Positions 16,693 through 24,980 of a stretch of DNA of 37,116 nt are shown here, in pieces. The notes below the pieces were generated by a model. It was not told where the DNA came from and made no database searches. It worked only from the letters and a program-made list of their open reading frames with translations. Source of the DNA: a virus. A program made the translations under genes and the position numbers. The stretch's first letter is position 1; each line of letters starts with the position of its first letter. The DNA lies in the IMG/VR virus record IMGVR_UViG_3300042327_000315, positions 1 through 37,116 of that record, one strand, 5' to 3'.

Positions 16693-17493
16693 ATGTCAGA
16701 CAACTTATCCTCACTTGTACAAAGTGCAAACGCCGCTCTTGAAGACCCAGCACCATTTATTGACTCAACTCCACCGACTGATGTTCAGTTGATTAAAGGT
16801 TTATTTAATGAAGAAACACGGGAATGGGAAACAACGGCAGTTGTAAGAGAACTAACGGGAGAAGACGAGGAAGCCTTAGCAACTTTTGACGCAAAGGAAG
16901 ATATTACTTATGGTGAATATCTAGTCCATCTTCTTCAGCGTGCTGTAGTAAGCATTGGTTCACAAGAAGTAAAGAACAACAAAGACATCATTGATAAGTT
17001 AATTATTGGTGATCGTGATGTTCTATTCTTGGCAGTAATTCGTGCAACATACGGTAGGACTCGTGAAGTTCAATTAACATGTGGAAATTGTGGTGGAAGT
17101 AATGATGTCACAATTGATTTAGAAGAAGACTTCAAAATGGAAAAAACAGACAGAGATTTGTCTGCTCCATTTGTTGTCACTTTAAAAAATGGAAAAGTTG
17201 CATCTTTTAATATGCCAACTACTGGTGACAGTCGTTATGCATCTAAAAAGGGTAAGACTGCGGCAGAACAAAATACATGCATCATTGCCCGATGTTTACA
17301 ACTTGATGAGGGTAACCACCTTTCTCGTGAAGATTGGGCAAAGAAACTAAGTGTTGCAGATCGTAAAAAGATTATAAAAGAAATTACCTCGGTACAACCA
17401 GGTCCTCGTATGGGGGAGGTGGAGACTCAGTGTGCCCATTGTGAACAAGAATTAATAGTGGTGTTGGATTGGGTCTCACTTTTATTCAGTTAA
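16693..17493 (+). CDS. Tail assembly chaperone, T4 gp26-like (frame-0 product)
   Basis: 266 residues; the start is weakly supported by a purine-rich leader. The N-terminal ~90 residues (VVRELTGEDEEAL, YGEYLVHLLQRAV) and the central LIIGDRDVLFLAVIRATYG match the general pattern of T4 gp26-like baseplate or tail-assembly proteins. Four Cys (C130/C133 in CGNCGG and C247/C250 in CAHCE) could bind zinc. The gene lies between tube and tape measure, where tail assembly chaperones usually occur. A short, well-formed coding segment continues in the +1 frame past its stop, so a minor longer product is likely. Confidence 0.85.
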   Translation: MSDNLSSLVQSANAALEDPAPFIDSTPPTDVQLIKGLFNEETREWETTAVVRELTGEDEEALATFDAKEDITYGEYLVHLLQRAVVSIGSQEVKNNKDIIDKLIIGDRDVLFLAVIRATYGRTREVQLTCGNCGGSNDVTIDLEEDFKMEKTDRDLSAPFVVTLKNGKVASFNMPTTGDSRYASKKGKTAAEQNTCIIARCLQLDEGNHLSREDWAKKLSVADRKKIIKEITSVQPGPRMGEVETQCAHCEQELIVVLDWVSLLFS

Positions 17494-17626
17494 TCTGAAG
17501 TTTATTTATTGGGAATATGAAAAGATTGCCTCTGCGTACAGAGGCTTTGGTCTAAATGACCTTAAGTCAATGTCCGTGCGTCAGCGTGCCTACTGGTTTG
17601 GTATGGCAAAGTGGCGTAATAAATAA
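17459..17626 (+). CDS. Frameshift extension of the tail assembly chaperone
   Basis: In the +1 (equally -2) frame relative to the upstream gene, a segment open from 17459 to the TAA at 17624-17626 has no usable start codon near its beginning. It encodes protein-like sequence including LKFIYWEYEKIASAYRGFG, then LNDLKSMSVRQRAYWFGM. The frames overlap for 35 bases. The run CTTTTA (17479-17484) is the best slip site, and joining there gives about 310 residues. Such a long form, made by ribosomal frameshifting just before the tape measure gene, is a conserved feature of tailed phages. The exact slip mechanism is not proven by sequence alone. Confidence 0.75.
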   Translation, partial: WCWIGSHFYSVNLKFIYWEYEKIASAYRGFGLNDLKSMSVRQRAYWFGMAKWRNK

Positions 17627-17640
17627 AGAAATAATAAATA

Positions 17641-19959
17641 ATGGCTCCAAGAATCCCAGATAATCAAGGTGGTGAAGTTCCACTTGACCGTACAGGTAAC
17701 CCGTCATCGGGTGCCGCTGGGCGTACTTCTCTTGGACTAGATGCTCGTGAAGTTGATCGTCTTGTATCTGGTATTGACAAAATCACTAGTGCTGTTACCA
17801 GACTTAAGGACACAGCCACAGGAGCCGTTAAAGCACTAGGTGGTATTGGTAGCAACACTGTCGGTGGTGGTGGTGTAGGTGGTTCACCAACTTCTAGAGG
17901 CTCTGTTGGTGGCTCTATGTCTTCAGCCATGGGTCTTATGGCAAACGCTCGTGGTGGTAGTGCCGCCCGTGGTGGTGGCGGTGGTAGTGCCATCCCTACA
18001 AGCACAGGTGGTGCTGGAGGAGGAGGGGGTGGTGGTAGCGGTCTTGGCGCAAGTGCCATGAAGTTAATAAACACTATGGGACAGCCAGCGCAGGATTTTT
18101 CAAATTACATGAGTAGCCGTATTGGTCAAGGTGCTGATTACTCATTACAAGCAGACAGAATGTCTACTCAACTACAACAGATGTATGGTATGTCTAATAG
18201 TCAAGTGCGCAACCAGATGCGTATGCCGTTGACTAGTCATTACCTTTTGGGTGGTGGCACAGCCATTAATGATTTGTTAGGAATGCAAGCAAACACAGGG
18301 TTGTCTGCATCCAAGAATGCTTCGTCTGTAGAGGCTATGCGTGCTGTATCTGGGTTCTCATATGGCTCAGGTGACATTACCAGAATGCTTTCTACAATGG
18401 GTTCCCCTGATGTAGCCAACCGTATGTTCATGATGGGTGGCACAGGCATGTACAAAATGGGTGGAGAACAACGCTCAGGAATGCAAAGTATCCAAGACAT
18501 AGTACGCCGTACTGGATTAACAAACCCTGAAGCCCTTAAGGGTGCTCTTCAGCAAGGTTCTAACACACGACAGCGACTAAACGCTATGGGTGTTCCACAG
18601 GACATGCAAGACATGGTTATTCAATATGCCATGCAAAACTCTCAATTTCAGAAAAAGACTGGTGGGGAAACAATGTATGACCCATCAGTTGAAGCAGACC
18701 GTAAGACTATGGGTATTGAAGACAACTATGCAGTGTCCCATGAAAAGACTTCGGGAGAACGAATTAAGCGTGAAGAAAAATTCTATGGTCGTCAAACAGA
18801 TAACTTTTCACGGTTTGAAAAAAACCTTAGAACTTCTACAAAAATGCTTTCAATGTTTGAAGATGCATTGTCAGGCATTATTGGATTAGGTATTTCTGCA
18901 AAAGGACATCCAATTACTAACACCGTTTCATACGGTATGAACGCTTTTAAAAATTTTCAGATGGCTGCTCTTGAAACAGGAATAGATGCCGCTGCTGCTA
19001 TGGGTCCTGGTGGTGACCCTGTGGATTCTAAAAAATCAACAGGGACATCAGCAAATGTTGGCTCTAGTGGTTCTGCACAAAATGTTAAATTAAATAAAGA
19101 GGACGAATCAAAACTAGCAACTCTTGATCCTCGGTTGGCTGTGCCATTGCGTAGAATGATGGAAGCAAACCCAAATCTTCATATTGGTGATGCTCGCCGT
19201 TCTACTGCGCAACAAGAACAAGGTTTTAGAGATAGATATCGCCCTACTAACAAACCTGTATCTGAAAAAGGTGAAACAGATAGAATCTGGAAGGGTGTTG
19301 TATGGGAAATGAAACCAGGAGAAAAAAGACCACCAATGGCTCCTCCAGGACAATCTTTCCATGAACGAGGACTAGCAGTTGACTTGTCCCAATCGGAAAG
19401 TGAATGGCTTAGGAACAACGCATCTAGGTTTGGTTTAGAAACAGGCGCTACTACTAAGGGTGCCCGAAGTGATGAACCATTCCACATTCAGCCAGCAGGA
19501 ACCTTGGGGTACTCAGGACCAAACTCGGCGTCTAGTTCTGCAAAAGCGGCATCTGGTGCAGGTGTATCAAAATCATCCGTGCGTAAATTGAGTTCTGTTG
19601 TTTCACCTCTTGCAACAAATAGTTTAACAAGTGCCCCAGCAACCCTTAAAAATGCTGGTTCAATGGCTAGTGAATTTCTGCGTAGTGGTGGTTGGAAGAC
19701 CGAAAGTTCTTCCATTGGATCAACAGAAAAAATTGGAACACTAAGCAACTATGGCAACTCTGTTGCCCAAGGTGGTGACCCTGTAGACCGTGGTAATTAC
19801 TCTATGGGCGGCTCACAAGGAGCAGGGTCCATTGTTATTTCTCCAAATATCTATCTGAATGGAGGACAAGATATGACATCTGATTTACGCCGTATTGCAA
19901 AAGAAGTAGGTGCCCTACTTGAGCAAGAAGTTAAATTGAAAATGATGAGGACCTCATAA
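17641..19959 (+). CDS. Tape measure protein with embedded M15 peptidase
   Basis: 772 residues. The long, repetitive, helix-rich N-terminal two thirds and a Gly-rich stretch around residues 60-140 suit a tape measure, which sets tail length. Residues ~490-620 form a VanY/M15-type metallopeptidase that cleaves peptidoglycan crosslinks. RRSTAQQEQGFRDRY is followed by SFHERGLAVDLS and EPFHIQP, giving zinc ligands H574, D581 and H615 at family spacing. The enzyme probably helps the tail penetrate the cell wall. A loose Ser/Gly-rich stretch and a C-terminal helix follow (LRRIAKEVGALLEQEVKLKM). Little ribosome-binding signal is seen. The stop overlaps the next ATG. Confidence 0.87.
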   Translation: MAPRIPDNQGGEVPLDRTGNPSSGAAGRTSLGLDAREVDRLVSGIDKITSAVTRLKDTATGAVKALGGIGSNTVGGGGVGGSPTSRGSVGGSMSSAMGLMANARGGSAARGGGGGSAIPTSTGGAGGGGGGGSGLGASAMKLINTMGQPAQDFSNYMSSRIGQGADYSLQADRMSTQLQQMYGMSNSQVRNQMRMPLTSHYLLGGGTAINDLLGMQANTGLSASKNASSVEAMRAVSGFSYGSGDITRMLSTMGSPDVANRMFMMGGTGMYKMGGEQRSGMQSIQDIVRRTGLTNPEALKGALQQGSNTRQRLNAMGVPQDMQDMVIQYAMQNSQFQKKTGGETMYDPSVEADRKTMGIEDNYAVSHEKTSGERIKREEKFYGRQTDNFSRFEKNLRTSTKMLSMFEDALSGIIGLGISAKGHPITNTVSYGMNAFKNFQMAALETGIDAAAAMGPGGDPVDSKKSTGTSANVGSSGSAQNVKLNKEDESKLATLDPRLAVPLRRMMEANPNLHIGDARRSTAQQEQGFRDRYRPTNKPVSEKGETDRIWKGVVWEMKPGEKRPPMAPPGQSFHERGLAVDLSQSESEWLRNNASRFGLETGATTKGARSDEPFHIQPAGTLGYSGPNSASSSAKAASGAGVSKSSVRKLSSVVSPLATNSLTSAPATLKNAGSMASEFLRSGGWKTESSSIGSTEKIGTLSNYGNSVAQGGDPVDRGNYSMGGSQGAGSIVISPNIYLNGGQDMTSDLRRIAKEVGALLEQEVKLKMMRTS

Positions 19960-21566
19960 TGGGAGTATCACCCCCTTCCCGTGACCCCTTTCTTACCAAT
20001 GAGCAGGCAAAAGCCATATTGGAGGGGACACCAAGAGACCAATCGGGACGACAAAGAGCAATAGGGCAGTCATTTGCAACAGATCAATTTTTTGGAATTA
20101 CTGACAATGAACCATTTTATTTAGCACATAGGGATGTAGACAACCCTAAATTTGCTTGGCCTTCTAAACAATACACAGATATTGAGGGAACAACTCATAG
20201 AGTTCAGCGTGGGTACATGCGCAGTTTAATTACTGACCCTGAAGTAGATCCTTATGCAAAAAATCGTAGATTGTTTTTTCAATTTAACCCTACGGTACTT
20301 GTTCGTCAAGTACAACAAACTCCAGGAGCAATGCTTCCACTATTGCAAAGTCCTGAACAATTACTGCAACCAGTTCCAGGTACTGCCACATTTGGGTTTG
20401 AATTAATGTTTAACAGAGAACATGAAGTAAACACTGGAGATAATCCTCCTGATGTATTGCAAGAGACCCTGTTATTACCAAATGATCAAAAAGGATTTGT
20501 GTCTGAAGTAGGGGTGCTGGCTGACATTATGGTGCTAGACCTTATTACAGGTCAAGGAATTTCACAAGACTTATTGGCTACTTTAGCCAAGCGTCAATCC
20601 GAGTTTATCCTAAAACAAGGCGCTGAGGAACAAGAATACATTGATTCATTAGTAGGGGAAGAAGGGGAAAAAATTAGAGAGTCATATATCCCTACATATG
20701 ACGAAAGTGATTCTAATCAAGCAAACCTTGCAGAAATTTTTACAAAACAAATAGGAAACTCTGCATTTCTTAACCCGTTACCATTCCGAGTAATGTTTTC
20801 TTCATTATTTATGGTTGAAGGAATTGCAACAAGTGTTGATGTAAAGTTTACAAAATTTAGTCAAAAGATGGTACCTGTGCAATGTACTGTCACTATCAAT
20901 ATGTATGCGTTGTACATTGGTTTTGCAAAAAAGAATACATTTTTGTATGACAACCTTGTTCAAGGTGCCATTGACAATAAAACACAACAAGTAAAAGATG
21001 AAGAAGTTGCCAACAAATTAAAGGCTGGATTAGATAAAGTTGTCTTTGATTCTACTACTTTTGGTGGCACCCTTTCCTATACTGCTACAACTGGAACAAA
21101 TGCTTTTCAAGTAGCGATTAATGCAGACCGCACATCTACTTTTACAAAACAAATAGAAAAAAAAGAAATTACAGATGTAATACTTCGTGTAAAAATGGAA
21201 TATGATTTTACTACAGGAACCTCAACAGAACCTACATTTTTAAAAGACAACCATGTTTATTTAATGTATAAAGATAGCGCTGATATTCCATTAGAAAAGG
21301 TTACTTCAAAGATTAACTTTGGATTGAGTGCTCCTGATCTTGTAAATTTGCTTCTTACTGAAAGCAAAAAACCAGGTGGAGAACAAAAACAATATTTAAG
21401 TTACAGGTATGTTGTAGAAATTGCAGGAAAAGGAGACAATGGTTCAGTAGTTGCATCTCCGTCACCATTTAACAGTGAAACAAAAAAATTTGCACAGGTG
21501 CTAAACCTAGAAGAAGAAAAGTATGAAAGACTTACTGCTAACAATCCTTTTAAAAACAAAGAGTAA
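19959..21566 (+). CDS. Baseplate hub / contractile-tail tube-initiator protein
   Basis: 535 residues; ATG at 19959 lies in a TAATG junction. An early RRLFFQFNPTVLVRQVQQ segment and TATFGFELMFNREHEV strand recall the N-terminal part of contractile-injection tube or hub proteins that are associated with a LysM module. The middle contains a charged helical insertion (residues ~215-265) and the PFRVMFSSLFMVEGI strand that begins a second domain. The C-terminal half is rich in Lys and Thr and more AT-biased than its neighbours. The next gene encodes the LysM module separately. Likely function: joins the tube end to the hub. Confidence 0.72.
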   Translation: MGVSPPSRDPFLTNEQAKAILEGTPRDQSGRQRAIGQSFATDQFFGITDNEPFYLAHRDVDNPKFAWPSKQYTDIEGTTHRVQRGYMRSLITDPEVDPYAKNRRLFFQFNPTVLVRQVQQTPGAMLPLLQSPEQLLQPVPGTATFGFELMFNREHEVNTGDNPPDVLQETLLLPNDQKGFVSEVGVLADIMVLDLITGQGISQDLLATLAKRQSEFILKQGAEEQEYIDSLVGEEGEKIRESYIPTYDESDSNQANLAEIFTKQIGNSAFLNPLPFRVMFSSLFMVEGIATSVDVKFTKFSQKMVPVQCTVTINMYALYIGFAKKNTFLYDNLVQGAIDNKTQQVKDEEVANKLKAGLDKVVFDSTTFGGTLSYTATTGTNAFQVAINADRTSTFTKQIEKKEITDVILRVKMEYDFTTGTSTEPTFLKDNHVYLMYKDSADIPLEKVTSKINFGLSAPDLVNLLLTESKKPGGEQKQYLSYRYVVEIAGKGDNGSVVASPSPFNSETKKFAQVLNLEEEKYERLTANNPFKNKE

Positions 21567-21571
21567 CTATA

Positions 21572-21826
21572 ATGATTCAAGTTCTTTCTAGATACACAAT
21601 TACTTCAGAAGAGCGTGATGGTAATGTTGCCATTATTGCCGTGCGCAAATCTGCACCAACTACTAGTTACAGTAGTCACCGTGCTCGTAATGGAGACACC
21701 TTTGAAAACCTTGCGGCTCGCTACCTTGGGTCTTCTTTGTTCTATTGGAAAATTGCAGATTTAAATCCTCAAGTACCTTTTCCAGATTACATTCCAGCAG
21801 GAACAAACATCCGTATCCCTAGATGA
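21572..21826 (+). CDS. LysM-domain baseplate protein
   Basis: 84 residues. The C-terminal two thirds form a LysM-like module: HRARNGDTFENLAARYLG, then LFYWKIADLNP and a final IPAGTNIRIPR. In contractile tails, LysM proteins (T4 gp53-like or Afp7-like) lock the wedge to the hub rather than bind cell wall. Its ATGA overlap with the next gene (21823-21826) suggests coupled synthesis with the hub protein. Confidence 0.88.
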   Translation: MIQVLSRYTITSEERDGNVAIIAVRKSAPTTSYSSHRARNGDTFENLAARYLGSSLFYWKIADLNPQVPFPDYIPAGTNIRIPR

Positions 21827-22983
21827 TTACTACAGGTGCGTCCCCTCTTGATATTCGCTTTGAGGTTGTAGTCAATGGTATGTACCTTGATTACGCCTCA
21901 GTCAAGCGTGTCAACATTGAGTTGCAAGAGAATATGCACAACCTTGCTGTATTAGAGGTTGGTGGTATACCACCACATAATTTAACTGATTTTATTGACC
22001 TTCCTATTTCTATTAAAATTAGTGTTGGACAAATCCGTATGTACGGTTTTGCTGGGTACATTACATACTTGGAACCAGAGTCAATTAATAAGAATGGTCT
22101 TATTGATAAAAGTCCATTTCAACTTACTCGCATCCATTGCCTTGGTGCGTCCTACCCAATGCGTAGTCGTAAAACAAAGGTATGGAACAATAGAACCCTT
22201 GCGCAAATTGCAACTGAGATTGCAAAAGACTACTCATTGACGGTATCTGTTCCAAATGATCCTTATGTATTTCCACGCTTGGTTCAATCAGGTAAATCAG
22301 ACTGGGAACTTCTCACAAATGCCGCTAACTACCTTGGTTATCAAGTTCTTGTGCGTGGTGTACACATAGATATTTGGGACCCATTTGCTGTTTTTAGTCG
22401 TACTGGTTCAATACCTTTATATGCAATGTCTGGTAACAGGGGTCGGTTAAACGCTTCACCTGGACAAGTTATTAAGTTTCATGGTGTCATTGGGGCTGTA
22501 ACACCACTGTCCGCACGCACCACTGAAACAGTGCATTCACTGGTTGGTAACCAAATTGTAACAACAAGTCTAAGCACATCTACTGGATACGGCGAAACTG
22601 TGGAGTCTATATTCCAAGATGAGGTTGGGGCAAACGCCCAATCAGTTGAAATGGCTAATGCTTTACTACAAGGTCGTAGTCGTAAAAAACTTCCTTATAT
22701 TGCTCATGTAGATGTTGTGGGTGACCCTGTGATACAGCCTGGGATGGCAGTTAAGATTGATAGGTACAATTCAGCGTTAGATGGTTTATGGATTGTGCAA
22801 GCAGTTCGCCATGAAGTCTCTCGTGGAATGGCAATGTCCTACTTAACTTTGGCAAAAGACTCCAATGATATTGACTCAATTAATAGCACCGTAAGGGCTG
22901 CTGTCATGCCTGAGTTAACAGAACCAGTTCTTAAAAATAACCGTTGGGTGACAGGTACGGAAATGGTACATGTATATGCATAA
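21823..22983 (+). CDS. Baseplate hub protein, gpD / gp27-like
   Basis: 386 residues; starts inside the LysM gene's stop. The course is that of late-control D-type hub proteins: RFEVVVNGMYLDYASVKRV, MYGFAGYITYLEPE, ATEIAKDYSLTVSVPND, then SDWELLTNAANYLGYQVLV and IDIWDPFAVF. A later domain contains NALLQGRSRKKLPYIAHVD, and a PVIQPGMAVKIDRYN strand ends the fold. It probably forms the trimeric hub that caps the tube. No spike or lysozyme domain is fused to it. Confidence 0.85.
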   Translation: MITTGASPLDIRFEVVVNGMYLDYASVKRVNIELQENMHNLAVLEVGGIPPHNLTDFIDLPISIKISVGQIRMYGFAGYITYLEPESINKNGLIDKSPFQLTRIHCLGASYPMRSRKTKVWNNRTLAQIATEIAKDYSLTVSVPNDPYVFPRLVQSGKSDWELLTNAANYLGYQVLVRGVHIDIWDPFAVFSRTGSIPLYAMSGNRGRLNASPGQVIKFHGVIGAVTPLSARTTETVHSLVGNQIVTTSLSTSTGYGETVESIFQDEVGANAQSVEMANALLQGRSRKKLPYIAHVDVVGDPVIQPGMAVKIDRYNSALDGLWIVQAVRHEVSRGMAMSYLTLAKDSNDIDSINSTVRAAVMPELTEPVLKNNRWVTGTEMVHVYA

Positions 22984-22995
22984 AGGAATTATCTA

Positions 22996-23406
22996 ATGAA
23001 ATCTATCTCTATACCTTTTCGCTTTGAGAATGGAAAAATAGCCGATACTACAGATCTTGGTACTATTGCTCGCCAACGCATTGGGGATGTTTTGGCTACT
23101 AGAGGGTATGAACGAGTCATGCAACCTGGATATGGTGCTGGTATCAGTGAACTTTTGTTTGAACCCCTTGACCCACTTGTGTTTGCTGATTACAAGGTAG
23201 ATGCTTTGAGTGCTATCAACGATAATGTTAGTGTTGCTACTATTAATGATATGCGTGTTCAAGCAGGCGATTCTTTACAGTACAATGATGAGGGGCAATC
23301 TACATTAAAGGTTTCTGTTGTGTATTCTGTTCCAAACTTAGGAACGGCTACTTACACAGTAACTGTAAACACAAATAAGATCTTGACAGAGGAAAGCGCT
23401 TTTTAA
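22996..23406 (+). CDS. Baseplate wedge protein, gp25-like
   Basis: 136 residues; AAAGGAATT precedes the ATG. It opens ISIPFRFENGKIADTT and contains IGDVLATRGYERVMQPGYGAG, then LLFEPLDPLVFADYKVDAL, the normal pattern of gp25/W-type wedge proteins. It initiates sheath polymerisation at the baseplate. The length and position before the gp6/J-like protein fit the T4/P2 order. Confidence 0.92.
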   Translation: MKSISIPFRFENGKIADTTDLGTIARQRIGDVLATRGYERVMQPGYGAGISELLFEPLDPLVFADYKVDALSAINDNVSVATINDMRVQAGDSLQYNDEGQSTLKVSVVYSVPNLGTATYTVTVNTNKILTEESAF

Positions 23407-23408
23407 TC

Positions 23409-24980
23409 ATGGCTACATTTGACTACACCAGCAGAGACTATCTGTCTATCCGACAGGACTTGCTTAACCGTGCGGCTAAGACCATCCCAGAGTGGAATGG
23501 CACAGACACCTCAGAGTTTGCCAACATGTTTGTTGACTTGTGGGCGTATATGGGAGATGTTTTGCACTTTTATGTAGACCGTGCCGCTGGTGAAACTTTT
23601 TTAGATACAGCCACACAGCGCTCGTCTGTTTTAGCCATTGCTAACTTGTTGGATTATATCCCAGCATCTCCTCGTGCGGCCCGTGGTCTTGTGACTATCC
23701 AACTAAACTCATTACCCTCTGGTGAAACAAGTTATGTAGTTCCTCAGTACACAACATTTAAAGGTTTTGATGCAGATAATAATTCATATGATTACTATTT
23801 GTTAAATGATTCTCCTGCTCTTGATCTAACAACAACGACACAATCAACAGGTACAGTCGTTCAAGGAACCTTAGTGTTTAATGAAGTGGTTGGGACAAGC
23901 GCAGGATTTACAAATCAAAACTTTACATTGTTTAATTCAAGTGTAGATATTGACAGTATTACAGTCCTTGTATATGAGGGACCACTAAGTAGTGGCGCTC
24001 CTACCGCAGTTGAATATCAATATGTTGCCCAATTGTCTAATGCAACTTACACAGATAAAGTATTTACTGCTCGTACAACATCTAGTGGTTATACACAACT
24101 TATTTTTGGTAATGGTTTTAATGGAACTGTGCCTACAACTAACGCAAGTATTACAGCATCGTATCGTACTACTGTTGGTTCATTAGGAAACATACCCGCC
24201 AACGGTATTAAATTAGTGGCATCATCTCCACAGTCAACGCATATTAGTGTTGTGTCATCTGGAACTATGGGTGGTGGAGCAAACACTGAATCTATTGATT
24301 CTATTAAGAGTAATGTGTCCCGCTTGTACCGTACACAAGATAGAGCAGTATCTCTTCAAGATTACAAAGACCTTACTCTCCAAATACCTGGAGTTAGCAA
24401 AGCCACTGCTACATACAGCGACCCAACAGTAACTCTGTACCCAGTTCCTTACCAAAGCACTTATCCACCTGCACCCATTACTTCTGGTACACAAAAGGTT
24501 GTGATTGAAATACCTACATCAATGGTTGAATCTATTGAAAGTTATTTTTCTACACGATCAATGCTAGGAGTAACAGCAAGTGTTGTTAATCCTGCTAACC
24601 ATGGGTCTATTGATAAGTACATTGAGTGCACACCTATTTATGTAGGTATTCAAGTATATGTAAAAAGTACATATGTACAAAGTTGGGTACAAGCACAAGT
24701 AAACATTGCTATTCGTGCACTTTTATCATTTGACAAAGTATCGTTTGGACAAATTGTTACGGTTGGTGAGGTCTACCGAGCGGCTCTTTCAGTAGAGGGT
24801 GTTGATTATGTTATATTGACAAACTTAAGCACTACTTATGATGCAACACCAGCAACAGTAAGCACTGTGGCAAATGTGTCCGTAGCGTCAACAAAGTTGC
24901 CATGCTTTACTGACCTTATGACATCTGCACCAACGGCAGTGAACTTTGATATGGTCGGTGGATTGACTGGTAGTAACTAA
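23409..24980 (+). CDS. Baseplate wedge protein, gp6 / J-like
   Basis: 523 residues. The N-terminal DYTSRDYLSIRQDLLNRA, then PEWNGTDTSEFANMFVDLWAYMG and DVLHFYVDRAAGETFLDTATQ, are the typical start of gp6/baseplate J-like proteins. A long beta-rich middle leads to TQDRAVSLQDYKDLTLQIPGVSKA and the C-terminal helix-turn repeat (YVQSWVQAQVNIAIRALLSF). It dimerises to form the wedge ring. The stop overlaps the next ATG (TAATG). Confidence 0.92.
   Translation: MATFDYTSRDYLSIRQDLLNRAAKTIPEWNGTDTSEFANMFVDLWAYMGDVLHFYVDRAAGETFLDTATQRSSVLAIANLLDYIPASPRAARGLVTIQLNSLPSGETSYVVPQYTTFKGFDADNNSYDYYLLNDSPALDLTTTTQSTGTVVQGTLVFNEVVGTSAGFTNQNFTLFNSSVDIDSITVLVYEGPLSSGAPTAVEYQYVAQLSNATYTDKVFTARTTSSGYTQLIFGNGFNGTVPTTNASITASYRTTVGSLGNIPANGIKLVASSPQSTHISVVSSGTMGGGANTESIDSIKSNVSRLYRTQDRAVSLQDYKDLTLQIPGVSKATATYSDPTVTLYPVPYQSTYPPAPITSGTQKVVIEIPTSMVESIESYFSTRSMLGVTASVVNPANHGSIDKYIECTPIYVGIQVYVKSTYVQSWVQAQVNIAIRALLSFDKVSFGQIVTVGEVYRAALSVEGVDYVILTNLSTTYDATPATVSTVANVSVASTKLPCFTDLMTSAPTAVNFDMVGGLTGSN

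Noticed and set aside
17484-17498. -1 frameshift at the end of the tail assembly chaperone
   Set aside because: The -1 frame meets a stop at 17496-17498 after a few codons, so only the +1/-2 frame yields a useful extension.
17664-18074. Long minus-strand frame rich in Pro
   Set aside because: It is the shadow of the Gly-rich part of the tape measure gene (GGN codons read in reverse as Pro); it has no start context of its own.
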